Positions 8,778 to 17,055 of a stretch of DNA of 64,000 nt are shown one piece after another. The stretch spans positions 1 to 64,000 of the forward strand of contig JAFQAP010000011.1 of the NCBI GenBank assembly GCA_017399965.1. Direction: 5' to 3'. The DNA is from Clostridia bacterium. GTDB lineage: Bacteria; Bacillota; Clostridia; Oscillospirales; CAG-382. The notes below the pieces were generated by a model that ran no database searches, had not been told where the DNA came from, and worked only from the letters and a program-made list of their open reading frames with translations. Positions within the stretch are counted from its first letter, which is position 1. Each line of letters starts with the position of its first letter. The position numbers and the translations under genes were made by a program.

Positions 8778-10568
8778 TTATTTTATTTCTTCAAAATCGC
8801 TTGCTCCGTGCTTGCAGAGAGGGCATACGATATCATCGGGCAGAGTGTCGCCTTCATATATCCATCCGCATATCTTGCACACGTAGCCTTTTTTGCCCTC
8901 CGTTGCGGGCTTGGGTTTTACGTTGTCCTGATAATAGGTATAGGTCATAGTCTTTTTGTCGGATATTACTCTGGATTCGGTTATAGAGCATATAAACATT
9001 CCGTGGGTATCCAGATCAACGTACTGCTCCACCTTCAGGGACATAAAGGAATTTATATATGCAGGCAGGAACGCAAGTCCGTTATCCGATCTTAAAGGAG
9101 TTATATTGGCGAATTTATCAACGTTTCTGCCGCTTACAAACCCAAAGTTTTCAAAAACTGAAAAGGGAGCTTCTTCGGAAAGACAGTTGATATTCATCTT
9201 ACCCGTCTGCTTTATAACGTGGTGGGAATAAGAGTCTTTGTTAATAGTTACCGCAATTCTGTTGGGGGTATTGGTGACCTGGGTTACGGTGTTTACTATG
9301 AGTCCGTTATCCTTTTTGCCGTCGTTTGAGGTGATAACGTACAGACCGTAGCCTATCTTAAACAGAGCGGTAAGATCGTTTTTATTTGCGGTGGAATCCT
9401 GGCGGGCAAGGTATTCTTTGCACAATTCGTCTGCCAGCGCGTTCAGCTTTTCCGTGCTTTCTTCGTTAAGCGCGGAAAGTATTCTGACCGTGTTTTCCGC
9501 AAAGGTGATATTCTTGCTTGAGGAAAGCATTTCCTTCATTGCCTTTGCAGCCAGAGGCGCCCAGGAACCGTTTTCCATAAAAGCTACGGTGCGGTTTTGG
9601 AAAGAACGCTCGGTAAGGTGGTTTATAAACTCGCGCATATAGGGGAATATTCCTGCGTTATAGGTGGTGGTTGCGAGAACCGTTTTGCTGTATCTGAACG
9701 AATCTTCAACAGCCTCTGCCATATCGCAGCGTGCAAGATCGTTTACCACTACCTTGGGGCATCCTCTTTCCTTCAGTTTTTCCGCAAGAAGCATTACCGC
9801 TTTTTTGGTGTTGCCGTAAACAGAAGTGTATGCAATTACTATTCCGTCTTCCTCGGGACGGTAGCTTGACCAGGTATCGTAGAGGTTTATATAGTATCCC
9901 AGATTTTCGTTAAGAACGGGACCGTGTAAGGGGCAGATTATCTTTATATCCAGACCGGCAGCCTTTTTAAGCAGATTTTGCACCTGCGCGCCGTATTTGC
10001 CCACTATGCCGATATAGTATCTTCTCGCTTCGCAAGCCCAGTCCTCCTGTGTATCCAATGCGCCGAATTTACCGAATCCGTCTGCGGAAAAGAGCACTTT
10101 GTCCGTGCTGTCGTAGGTTACGATGACCTCGGGCCAGTGCACCATCGGTGCGGCAACGAAATTAAGCAGATGCTTACCCAAAGAAAGCGTATCGCCTTCG
10201 CCCACGACTATCTGCTTTTCGGCAAAATCGGTACCGAAAAAGTTTTTCATCATAGCAAATGCTTTTGCGGAAGAAACTATTTTCGCTTCGGGGTATGTCC
10301 TGATAAAACTTACTATATTGGCAGAATGATCGGGCTCCATGTGCTGTATAACAAGGTAATCGGGCGTTCTGCCGTTCAGTGCGCTTTGCAGGTTATCCAG
10401 CCATTCGTGAGTGAAGTTTGCGTCCACCGTGTCCATAACGGCGATCTTTTCGTCAATAATGACGTAGGAATTATAAGAGATTCCGTTGGGGACGATGTAT
10501 TGTCCTTCAAAAAGATCGACCTTTTTATCGTCTACACCGATGTATTTTATATCGTTTGTTATTATCAT
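8778..10568 (-). CDS. Flavodiiron protein fused to flavin reductase and rubredoxin domains
   Basis: This 596-residue enzyme of the FprA/flavodiiron family reduces O2 (or NO) to water (or N2O). Domain order is as follows. A metallo-beta-lactamase-like diiron domain spans about 1-240, with ligands H76, E78, D80, H144, D163 and H215 (HMEPDH, MVHWPE, SADGFG, CPLHGP). A flavodoxin domain spans about 245-390 (YTSVYGNTKKAV). A flavin-reductase-like domain spans about 400-545. A C-terminal rubredoxin spans 555-596 with two CxxC pairs. The fusion carries its own redox chain, so it may accept electrons directly from NAD(P)H. It is the first gene of the oxidative-stress run. Confidence 0.93.
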   Translation of the reverse strand: MIITNDIKYIGVDDKKVDLFEGQYIVPNGISYNSYVIIDEKIAVMDTVDANFTHEWLDNLQSALNGRTPDYLVIQHMEPDHSANIVSFIRTYPEAKIVSSAKAFAMMKNFFGTDFAEKQIVVGEGDTLSLGKHLLNFVAAPMVHWPEVIVTYDSTDKVLFSADGFGKFGALDTQEDWACEARRYYIGIVGKYGAQVQNLLKKAAGLDIKIICPLHGPVLNENLGYYINLYDTWSSYRPEEDGIVIAYTSVYGNTKKAVMLLAEKLKERGCPKVVVNDLARCDMAEAVEDSFRYSKTVLATTTYNAGIFPYMREFINHLTERSFQNRTVAFMENGSWAPLAAKAMKEMLSSSKNITFAENTVRILSALNEESTEKLNALADELCKEYLARQDSTANKNDLTALFKIGYGLYVITSNDGKKDNGLIVNTVTQVTNTPNRIAVTINKDSYSHHVIKQTGKMNINCLSEEAPFSVFENFGFVSGRNVDKFANITPLRSDNGLAFLPAYINSFMSLKVEQYVDLDTHGMFICSITESRVISDKKTMTYTYYQDNVKPKPATEGKKGYVCKICGWIYEGDTLPDDIVCPLCKHGASDFEEIK

Positions 10569-10597
10569 ATCCGCACCTCTTCGATTTATATGTATTT

Positions 10598-10626
10598 ATT
10601 ATACCACTATTGATTTTGAATTTCAA
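10598..10626 (-). promoter_or_regulatory. Putative promoter of the oxygen-defence operon
   Basis: On the minus strand TTGAAA and TATAAT are separated by exactly 17 bases, 30 bases upstream of the ATG at 10568. The -35 region overlaps an inverted repeat, TTGAATTTCAA. Confidence 0.65.
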
Positions 10627-10633
10627 TCGGTTA

Positions 10634-11323
10634 TTAAAGAATTTTTCCGTCTGTGGAAATTGTTACCACTTGCAACGGAATGTGCTTGCCGCTGAAAGAT
10701 ATTGCTCTTTTTACCGCGTTTTCCAACCCGCCGCAGCAAGGCACCTCCATACGTACCGCCGTAATGCTTTTTATGTTGTTTTCGGCGATTATCTGTGTAA
10801 GCTTATTGGAATAGTCTTCGTTATCAAGCTTGGGACAGCCGATAAGCGTTATGCGGTTTTTTATAAACTCTTCGTGGAAATTTCCGTATGCAAAGGCGGT
10901 GCAGTCTGCCGCAATAAGTAGATTTGCGTTTTCAAAATAAGGAGCGTTTACCGGCACGAGCTTTATCTGGCAGGGCCATTGCGAAAGCCTGCTTGTCACG
11001 TTAATCCTCTTTACCGGCTCGGCATCTCTCTTTATTGCTTTTGCCGCCGTTCCCGGACATCCGCAGGGCCGTTTGTTTTGTGTCTTTTGCATTTTTGCCA
11101 AAAGCACAGCCTTTTCGTCGTATGCGGGTGCTTCTCGTTCTTCAAAGCTTATAGCTCCCGTGGGGCAGGCGGGAAGGCAATCTCCCAACCCGTCACAGTA
11201 ATCTTCTCTCATAAGCGTTGCCACACCGTTTACCATTTCTATGGCGCCTTCGTGGCAGGCGGCGGCGCAAGCACCGCACCCGTTGCACTTGTTTTTATCG
11301 ATTTTAATTATTTTTCTTATCAT
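10634..11323 (-). CDS. 4Fe-4S ferredoxin-type protein
   Basis: This is a 229-residue cytoplasmic protein with an N-terminal dicluster ferredoxin module. The first cluster motif is complete (C13, C16, C19, C23). The second reads C43-x2-L46-x2-C49-x3-C53-P, so one usual cysteine is replaced by leucine; that cluster may be 3Fe-4S or absent. A CGCPG segment and a longer C-terminal domain with CPK and CCG motifs follow. It sits 10 bases downstream of the D-lactate dehydrogenase-like gene with a good AAGGAG site, so the two are co-transcribed. The redox partner is not known. Confidence 0.82.
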   Translation of the reverse strand: MIRKIIKIDKNKCNGCGACAAACHEGAIEMVNGVATLMREDYCDGLGDCLPACPTGAISFEEREAPAYDEKAVLLAKMQKTQNKRPCGCPGTAAKAIKRDAEPVKRINVTSRLSQWPCQIKLVPVNAPYFENANLLIAADCTAFAYGNFHEEFIKNRITLIGCPKLDNEDYSNKLTQIIAENNIKSITAVRMEVPCCGGLENAVKRAISFSGKHIPLQVVTISTDGKIL

Positions 11324-11333
11324 ATTTTGCTCC

Positions 11334-12368
11334 TTAAAAGCATTTGCCGTCCTTGCAGTCCACTGCGCTTCCGCCTCGGAAACACAATTCGTTTCGGCAC
11401 TGACCGTCTTTTATCATATCCACGATGTTTTGCACCGTGGTCTCCGCAATATTGGAGAGGGCTTCTTTTGTTAAAAACGCCTGGTGTGAGGTAACTATCA
11501 CGTTGGGCATGGAGATGAGCCGTGCCAGCGTGTCGTCTTCCACTATATGCCCCGAATAATCCTCAAAAAACAGGTCGGCTTCTTCCTCGTAAACGTCCAG
11601 ACAAGCGGCGCCCACCTTACGTTCCTTTATTCCGTTAAGAAGCGCTTCCGCATCTACCAGACCGCCTCTGGAGGTGTTCAGTATAATAACGCCTTTTTTG
11701 CATTTATCAATGGAATCTTTGTTTATTATATGTCTTGTCTCATCGGTAAGAGGGCAATGGAGGGATATTACGTCGCTCTCTTTAAACAGTGTATCGGTAT
11801 CAACGTATTTAACATTTTCGCCGTCCGCATATCCTTGAACAGGGAATTTATCATACGCCAGAACCTTCATTCCGAATCCTTTGCAAATGTCCGTAAATAC
11901 TCTGCCTATCTTACCGGTGCCTATAATTCCCACCGTCTTTCCGTGCAGGTCAAATCCGGTAAAGCCTGCAAGGCTGAAGTTAAAATCCTTGGTTCTTATA
12001 TATGCTTTGTGGATCCTTCTTACGGATGTCAGCAAAAGCGCCATGGTGTGCTCCGCCACCGCATACGGGGAATATGCCGGTACCCTCAAAACGTGTATCT
12101 TTCCGAATGCGTGCTTCATATCCACGTTGTTGTATCCGGCACATCTCAAAGCCAGAATTTTAACTCCCATTGCATTAAGACTGTCTATTACGGAAGCATC
12201 AACGGTATCGTTTACAAACGCGCACACACCGTCAAAATCCTTTGCCAGACCTACGGTGTCGCCGTTAAGCTTTGCTTCGTAATACTTGAACTTCACACCG
12301 TGCTGTCTGCCGTACATATCAAAAAATTCTTTATCGTAAGGCTTTGTGTCAAAAAAAGCAATCTTCAA
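11334..12368 (-). CDS. D-2-hydroxyacid dehydrogenase, D-lactate dehydrogenase-like
   Basis: This 344-residue NAD-dependent D-2-hydroxyacid dehydrogenase probably interconverts pyruvate and D-lactate. The dinucleotide motif GIIGTGKIG is near residue 150. The substrate and catalytic segments NTSRGGLVD and SHQAFLT are present. The CAGYNNVD loop is characteristic of the LdhA branch. The start is TTG at 12368, with GGAGG 10 bases upstream and the sequence KIAFFD right after it, as in relatives. It ends with a short Cys-bearing tail (CKDGKCF). It diverges from a Crp/Fnr regulator, which suggests redox or oxygen control. Confidence 0.85.
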   Translation of the reverse strand: MKIAFFDTKPYDKEFFDMYGRQHGVKFKYYEAKLNGDTVGLAKDFDGVCAFVNDTVDASVIDSLNAMGVKILALRCAGYNNVDMKHAFGKIHVLRVPAYSPYAVAEHTMALLLTSVRRIHKAYIRTKDFNFSLAGFTGFDLHGKTVGIIGTGKIGRVFTDICKGFGMKVLAYDKFPVQGYADGENVKYVDTDTLFKESDVISLHCPLTDETRHIINKDSIDKCKKGVIILNTSRGGLVDAEALLNGIKERKVGAACLDVYEEEADLFFEDYSGHIVEDDTLARLISMPNVIVTSHQAFLTKEALSNIAETTVQNIVDMIKDGQCRNELCFRGGSAVDCKDGKCF

Positions 12369-12383
12369 ATTTTTATTTCCTCC

Positions 12384-12412
12384 TTGCTTTTACAAATGCA
12401 TTGTAGTATAAT
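12384..12412 (+). promoter_or_regulatory. Putative promoter of the Crp/Fnr regulator gene
   Basis: TTGCTT and TATAAT are separated by 17 bases. The expected transcript start is about 12419. Confidence 0.6.
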
Positions 12413-12427
12413 GTGACAAATAAATCT

Positions 12428-12441
12428 GTTGAATTTTCAAC
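12428..12441. promoter_or_regulatory. Candidate operator: perfect inverted repeat GTTGAATTTTCAAC
   Basis: Two perfect 6-base half sites (GTTGAA/TTCAAC) with a 2-base spacer lie just downstream of the expected start of the Crp/Fnr gene transcript. The TTGA-N4-TCAA spacing is shorter than the classical Fnr box (N6). Assignment to this regulator is inference. Confidence 0.4.
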
Positions 12442-12456
12442 GAAACGGGCATAAAA

Positions 12457-13125
12457 ATGGAAAAATATTTAAAAATATTAAAAAAATGTTCCCTTTTTTA
12501 CGGAATAAGCGATGATAACCTTTTAAAAATGCTCACCTGCATGGGGGCAAAGATAATAAGCTTTGATAAAAAATATACCATCTTTGCAGAAGGGAATACT
12601 GCCAAATATATAGGTATAATGCTTTCGGGCACGGCACAGACCGTTCAAATGGATTATTTCGGAAACAGAAGTGTGATTTCCGTAATAAAAGCGCCCCACA
12701 TTTTCGGAGAAGCCTTTGCCTGCGCAGAAGCGGAGAGCGTGCCCGTGTCCGTTATCGCCTCCGAGCCCTGCGAGGTAATGCTTATAGATTGCGGTCATAT
12801 CCTTCACACCTGCTCGAATAATTGCGGTTTTCACCAACAGCTCATTTTCAATCTGATGAAGGATCTTGCTACCAAGAATATTATGTTCCACCAAAAGATA
12901 GAAATTACATCAAAACGCACAACAAGAGAAAAACTTTTGGCATATCTGCTCTTCCGTGCCAAGGAACAGGGGGCGGACAGCTTTGAGATTCCCTTTGACA
13001 GACAAGCCCTTGCAGATTATCTGGAGGTGGACCGAAGCGGACTATCCGCAGAAATAAGCAAGCTCCGCCGAGAGGGGATCTTGGAATGCCGCAAAAACCG
13101 TTTTGAATTTTTAACCAAGCTGTAA
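12457..13125 (+). CDS. Crp/Fnr-family transcriptional regulator
   Basis: This 222-residue regulator has an N-terminal cyclic-nucleotide-binding-type beta barrel (about 15-130, with EGNTAKYIGIMLSGTAQ and IFGEAFACAE). A long dimer helix follows, then a C-terminal winged helix (about 150-222, recognition segment ALADYLEVDRSGLSAEISKL). I see no N-terminal cysteine cluster of the Fnr type, although several single cysteines occur in the sensor barrel. It diverges from the D-lactate dehydrogenase and ferredoxin genes and is a natural candidate to regulate them. The ribosome site is weak. Confidence 0.9.
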   Translation: MEKYLKILKKCSLFYGISDDNLLKMLTCMGAKIISFDKKYTIFAEGNTAKYIGIMLSGTAQTVQMDYFGNRSVISVIKAPHIFGEAFACAEAESVPVSVIASEPCEVMLIDCGHILHTCSNNCGFHQQLIFNLMKDLATKNIMFHQKIEITSKRTTREKLLAYLLFRAKEQGADSFEIPFDRQALADYLEVDRSGLSAEISKLRREGILECRKNRFEFLTKL

Positions 13126-13132
13126 AATACAA

Positions 13133-13160
13133 AAAACCACAGATGTTATCTGTGGTTTTT
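13133..13160. terminator. Bidirectional hairpin terminator
   Basis: AAACCACAGAT and ATCTGTGGTTT pair around GTT, with A-runs on one side and T-runs on the other. It serves the convergent Crp/Fnr and decarboxylase genes. Confidence 0.85.
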
Positions 13161-13164
13161 GTAT

Positions 13165-14484
13165 TTATTTAATTACTTCGATCTCGGTCACTCCGTAATG
13201 CTCAAACAGCTCTATGGCCTTTTCGTCTATCTCCTCGCCGCTTATCACGATCGGTATTGCGGGCGGACATGAAACAGTGGGGGAAGCACAGACGCGGTGC
13301 AAAGCATCTTTTGTTTTTACTGTTTCTTTTTCCCCCAGCATTGCTTTTCGGGGCGTGGTTACCACCTTGGGAATAAAGGGCGGGGTAGGTATAGGCTCTG
13401 TTTTTATCATTTTAACTCTTTCGATTAAACGCAAAACAGAAACAAGGTATTCAATATCCTCTTTTGTGTTTTGAGGAGTTACCATAAACACAATATGCTT
13501 TTGGTCCGCGTATTCGCAGTAGATTTTCTTTTCACGCAGCATCTCTTCAATTTCAAAACCGGTATACCCGTATTCCGAAACACAAAGAGTTATTTTTGTT
13601 TTCTCCGTACCTATAATACGGTATCCGCCTTTGCAAAGCTGTTTTTTTGCTTTTTCTGTAAGCTTTACCGTTTCTTTCAATTCCTTTCGGTAATCGCCTT
13701 CAAAATAAGCGTTACACTCATCAAGTGAAGATAATATAAGATAAGATGGGCTGGTGGAAGCAAACAGAGCAAGTGCGTTTTGCGCTCCGCAAGCGTATTT
13801 TTTACCGTTTTCGGATATATGCAGATACGCTCCTCCCGTCAGCACGGGTAAGGTCTTGTGGGCGGAATCACAACACATATCGGCACCCAGGTGCAAAGGA
13901 TGCTCGCTTTTTTCCAAAAATGCGGTGTACGCGCCGTGAGCATTATCCACCAAAAGAGGCACTTCATATGCCCTGCACACTTTGCTTATCCCCTCAATAT
14001 CCGTTTGCACACCCAGATAATCTGGAGAGGTTATGTAAACCGCACAAGGAAGCTCATTACACTTTTTCAAAGCTTCTTCCACGTTTTTCGGGGTTATTTT
14101 ACAGGTGCATATGTCGTAAAAAGTGTCGGGGAATATCCACTCCGGAATTATGTCAAGCAGCGCACAGCCGTAAATAAATGCCTTGTGAGCGTTTCTTCCC
14201 GCAAGAATACGTCTTTTTTCTTTGCCCTCGGTCACCAAAGCCAGCATAGCTTTTATGGCAAGGGTGGAGCCCTCTGCGGAGTAAAAGGTTCGGTATGAGC
14301 CAAACATTTCCGCAGCGTTTTTTTGGCTTTCGGCTATAATTCCCTTGGAAGAATACAGCACGTCCGCACCGTGAATTTCGGTAATATCGCCGCCGTATTT
14401 TTTTCCCTTGTGGCCCGGCATATGAAGCCTTACGGCTTTTTTGTTTTCGTATTCTTTTATAAAATCCGAAATAGGTGTTTTCAT
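13165..14484 (-). CDS. Orn/Lys/Arg decarboxylase-type PLP enzyme
   Basis: This 439-residue PLP enzyme is of the short Gram-positive Orn/Lys/Arg decarboxylase type. The N-terminus has the family signature HMPGHKG. The cofactor aspartate is in LLVDNAHGAY (D180), and the PLP lysine is K210 in DSAHKTLP. The expected activity is decarboxylation of arginine, lysine or ornithine to the polyamine precursor; which one cannot be told. It starts 2 bases after the scfB stop codon with no ribosome site of its own, so it is probably translated by coupling. That ties it to the SCIFF operon in expression, though not necessarily in function. Confidence 0.88.
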   Translation of the reverse strand: MKTPISDFIKEYENKKAVRLHMPGHKGKKYGGDITEIHGADVLYSSKGIIAESQKNAAEMFGSYRTFYSAEGSTLAIKAMLALVTEGKEKRRILAGRNAHKAFIYGCALLDIIPEWIFPDTFYDICTCKITPKNVEEALKKCNELPCAVYITSPDYLGVQTDIEGISKVCRAYEVPLLVDNAHGAYTAFLEKSEHPLHLGADMCCDSAHKTLPVLTGGAYLHISENGKKYACGAQNALALFASTSPSYLILSSLDECNAYFEGDYRKELKETVKLTEKAKKQLCKGGYRIIGTEKTKITLCVSEYGYTGFEIEEMLREKKIYCEYADQKHIVFMVTPQNTKEDIEYLVSVLRLIERVKMIKTEPIPTPPFIPKVVTTPRKAMLGEKETVKTKDALHRVCASPTVSCPPAIPIVISGEEIDEKAIELFEHYGVTEIEVIK

Positions 14485-14485
14485 T

Positions 14486-15853
14486 TCAGTTTTCTTCGGT
14501 TTCGGCTACCTGCATCATAACCGCACATTCAATGCGTTTTTTGAACAGCTCGCAGCCGTATTCGTATATTCCGTTAATATCGCCCGTCGCATGATATGCG
14601 TTTGCCGCACATCCGCCGGAGCAATACAGCTTAGCCCAGCAATCCTTACATTCCTTGCGGGCGTATGCGTTGCATTTTCTGAACTTATCCTGTATTTCGG
14701 TGTTCTTCACACCGTTCCAAATGTCGCCCAGACTGTATTTTTCGTCTCCCACGAACTGATGGCAGGGGAACAGCTCACCCCAAGGGGTAACAGCCATATA
14801 TTCGGTACCGCTTCCGCAGCCGGTAATACGCTTGTATATGCAGGGACCGTTCTTAAGGTCCAGCATATAGTGGTAAAAGGTAAAGGGTCTGCCTTCCTTT
14901 TTGCGTTTTATCATTTCCTTCGCAAGAATTTCGTACTGCTCCTTTACCTTGGGCAGATCCTCTTCGGTAAGCGCGCAGGGATCATCGGGCGCACAAACCA
15001 CGGGTTCCATGCTCAGCTCGGTAAAGCCGAGGTCTGCCATATGGAAAATATCCTTGGTAAAATCAACGTTATTGTGAGTAAAGGTACCGCGCATATAATA
15101 GTCTTTGCCGTTTCTGCTGTCCACAAGACGCTTAAACAGGGGGACAATCTTTTCGTAGCTGCCGTTGCCTGTATAGTCTACTCGGAACTTATCGTGTACT
15201 TCCTTGCGTCCGTCAAGACTTAATACCACGTTGCTCATTTCCTTGTTAAGAAATTCTATTATCTCATCATCAATAAGCACGCCGTTGGTGGTAAGAGTAA
15301 AACGAAAATTCTTTCCCTTTTCTTTTTCAATGCTTCTTGCATACGCAACAAGCTGCTTTACCACGTCCCAGTTCATCAAAGGCTCGCCGCCGAAAAAGTC
15401 TACTTCAAGATTTCTTCTGGTGCCGGAATTTTCAATCAGAAAATCAAACGCACGCTTGCCCACCTCAAAGGACATAAGCGCTCTGTCACCCTGATACTTG
15501 CCTTGGCTTGCAAAGCAATAAGAGCAGTTCAGGTTGCAGGTGTGGGCAACGTGAAGACACAACGCTTTTATAACGTTTGTGTTGTTTTTGTATTCGTAGG
15601 CTAATTTTTCGTATTTATCTTCGGAAAACAGCTTTCCCGCATTTTCCAGATACTTTATATCCTCAAGACATTCGGTAACGTCATTTTCGGTAATATCGGG
15701 ATATTTTGCGGTTACAGCGTTTATTATCTCCTGCTCGGAAAAGTTTTTGTATGCCTCTATAATATCATACGCCACGTCATCTACGGTATGTACGGAGCCG
15801 CTGCAGGTGTCAAGCACTATGTTATATCCGTTAAGTTTATACTGATGTACCAT
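14486..15853 (-). CDS. scfB: SCIFF peptide maturase, radical SAM thioether-forming enzyme
   Basis: This 455-residue radical SAM enzyme installs thioether links in the SCIFF peptide. An N-terminal peptide-binding region (about 1-90) precedes the radical SAM motif C106-x3-C110-x2-C113 (CNLNCSYCFA). The FFGGEPL segment is typical. The C-terminal SPASM region has many cysteines (FPCHQF, CKDCWAKLYCSGGC) for auxiliary iron-sulfur clusters. The precursor peptide gene scfA is 81 bases upstream. This gene pair is a hallmark of Clostridia. Confidence 0.95.
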   Translation of the reverse strand: MVHQYKLNGYNIVLDTCSGSVHTVDDVAYDIIEAYKNFSEQEIINAVTAKYPDITENDVTECLEDIKYLENAGKLFSEDKYEKLAYEYKNNTNVIKALCLHVAHTCNLNCSYCFASQGKYQGDRALMSFEVGKRAFDFLIENSGTRRNLEVDFFGGEPLMNWDVVKQLVAYARSIEKEKGKNFRFTLTTNGVLIDDEIIEFLNKEMSNVVLSLDGRKEVHDKFRVDYTGNGSYEKIVPLFKRLVDSRNGKDYYMRGTFTHNNVDFTKDIFHMADLGFTELSMEPVVCAPDDPCALTEEDLPKVKEQYEILAKEMIKRKKEGRPFTFYHYMLDLKNGPCIYKRITGCGSGTEYMAVTPWGELFPCHQFVGDEKYSLGDIWNGVKNTEIQDKFRKCNAYARKECKDCWAKLYCSGGCAANAYHATGDINGIYEYGCELFKKRIECAVMMQVAETEEN

Positions 15854-15889
15854 TTTGTTTTTCCCCGTTTAAAATAATCAATACAACAC

Positions 15890-15915
15890 AAACGCTGCCC
15901 GTTTAGGCAGCGTTT
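15890..15915 (-). terminator. Hairpin between scfA and scfB
   Basis: The perfect 10-base stem AAACGCTGCC/GGCAGCGTTT has a 6-base loop. It has no clean T-run and may act as an attenuator that gives more scfA than scfB message. Confidence 0.55.
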
Positions 15916-15934
15916 ATGAAAACATTTAAAAAAC

Positions 15935-16081
15935 TTATTTCTTGGTGTTTTCGCACTTCTGGTTAGCAACGCCGCAAGAGGTTTTGCAAGCGGACTGGCA
16001 AGAAGTCTGGCATTCGCCGCAACCGCCGTTCTTAACGGTTTCGGTAATATTCTTGGTTTCGATAGTCTTGATTCTGCTCAT
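15935..16081 (-). CDS. scfA: SCIFF ribosomal peptide precursor (six cysteines)
   Basis: This 48-residue peptide has cysteines at 21, 24, 28, 32, 36 and 43, matching the 'six cysteines in forty-five residues' family. The leader MSRIKTIETKNITETVKN is followed by a Gly-Cys-rich core. A strong AGGAGGAGCT site precedes the ATG at 16081. The nearest downstream gene is its maturase scfB. The function of the mature thioether peptide is not known in any Clostridia that I am aware of. Confidence 0.96.
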   Translation of the reverse strand: MSRIKTIETKNITETVKNGGCGECQTSCQSACKTSCGVANQKCENTKK

Positions 16082-16121
16082 TTTAAAGCTCCTCCTGAAA
16101 TATAACTATTTACATTTACAG

Positions 16122-16150
16122 ATTTTATCACACCAAACCGTTTATGTCAA
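16122..16150 (-). promoter_or_regulatory. Putative promoter of scfA
   Basis: On the minus strand TTGACA and TAAAAT are separated by 17 bases, a near-consensus promoter that fits an abundant peptide message. Confidence 0.7.
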
Positions 16151-16178
16151 TAAAATTTTTGTATTTTTCTTTGGTGTG

Positions 16179-16207
16179 TTGCGTTTTTCGGTCAAAGCAG
16201 GTATAAT
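16179..16207 (+). promoter_or_regulatory. Putative promoter of the sugar isomerase-like gene
   Basis: TTGCGT and TATAAT are separated by 17 bases, 33 bases upstream of the ATG at 16240. Confidence 0.55.
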
Positions 16208-16239
16208 ATAACCGTAAATAAAAACAAGGCGGTAAGCAT

Positions 16240-17055
16240 ATGAAACGTGCAACTGGTGTATCCACATCCTTTGATTATTTAAACAGAGAAACTTTTATCG
16301 AATACAACAAAGCAGGAGTTACTGCATTTGAATTAAGCATACAGCTTAAGCACCACGATATTATAGACCTTGGGGAAATAACCTCGTGGGCAAAGGCGGA
16401 AGGGGTTGACACCTGGTCTTTCCACCTGCCTTTTTATCCTTTTGAGGTCATCAACCCCGCATCTCTCGATAATTCCGTGCGCAAAAATACGGTGGAAAAG
16501 CTGTCTGCCCTTATCAAAAAAGCCGCATCCCACGGCTTTAAGCACGCTGTGGTGCATCCCTCCGGCGAGCCGATTTCGGATGAGGAAAGACCTGCCGCTA
16601 TGGAATGCGCCAAGGAAAGTTTGTTTTTGCTTGCCGAAGCCGCCAAGGAAAGCGGAATTATTCTTGCGGCGGAGGATCTTCCCCGCACCTGTCTGGGAAA
16701 TTGCTCCCGTGAGCTGGCAGAGCTTATCTCCGTCCACCCCGATCTTCGCGTGTGCTTTGACGTAAACCATCTTCTTTTTGAGCCCCACAGCGAGTTTTTG
16801 AAAGCCTTGGGCAGTAAGATCGCCACGGTACATATTTCGGATTACGATTTTATCAACGAGCGCCATTGGCTCCCCCTTGAGGGAAAGATAGACTGGGTGG
16901 AATTAATGAAAGGTCTGGATGATATCGGCTATAACGGCGTGTTTATGTACGAGGTCCCCCGCACCGCCGCAAATATCACCCGTGAAGTTCCCTTGACCCC
17001 CGCAGACTACGTGAATAACCATAATAAGCTGATTGAAATAAAACGGTCGATATAA
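16240..17055 (+). CDS. Sugar phosphate isomerase/epimerase-like TIM-barrel protein
   Basis: This 271-residue TIM barrel is of the xylose-isomerase-like / AP endonuclease 2 superfamily. The metal-site segments HAVVHPSG, LAAEDLP, VCFDVNHL, TVHISDYD and MYEVP fall in the usual order along the barrel. Such proteins rearrange or dehydrate sugars and cyclitols, and the substrate is unknown here. A second member lies at 37220-38038. The gene is monocistronic and convergent with galE. AAGGCGG precedes the ATG. Confidence 0.85.
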   Translation: MKRATGVSTSFDYLNRETFIEYNKAGVTAFELSIQLKHHDIIDLGEITSWAKAEGVDTWSFHLPFYPFEVINPASLDNSVRKNTVEKLSALIKKAASHGFKHAVVHPSGEPISDEERPAAMECAKESLFLLAEAAKESGIILAAEDLPRTCLGNCSRELAELISVHPDLRVCFDVNHLLFEPHSEFLKALGSKIATVHISDYDFINERHWLPLEGKIDWVELMKGLDDIGYNGVFMYEVPRTAANITREVPLTPADYVNNHNKLIEIKRSI

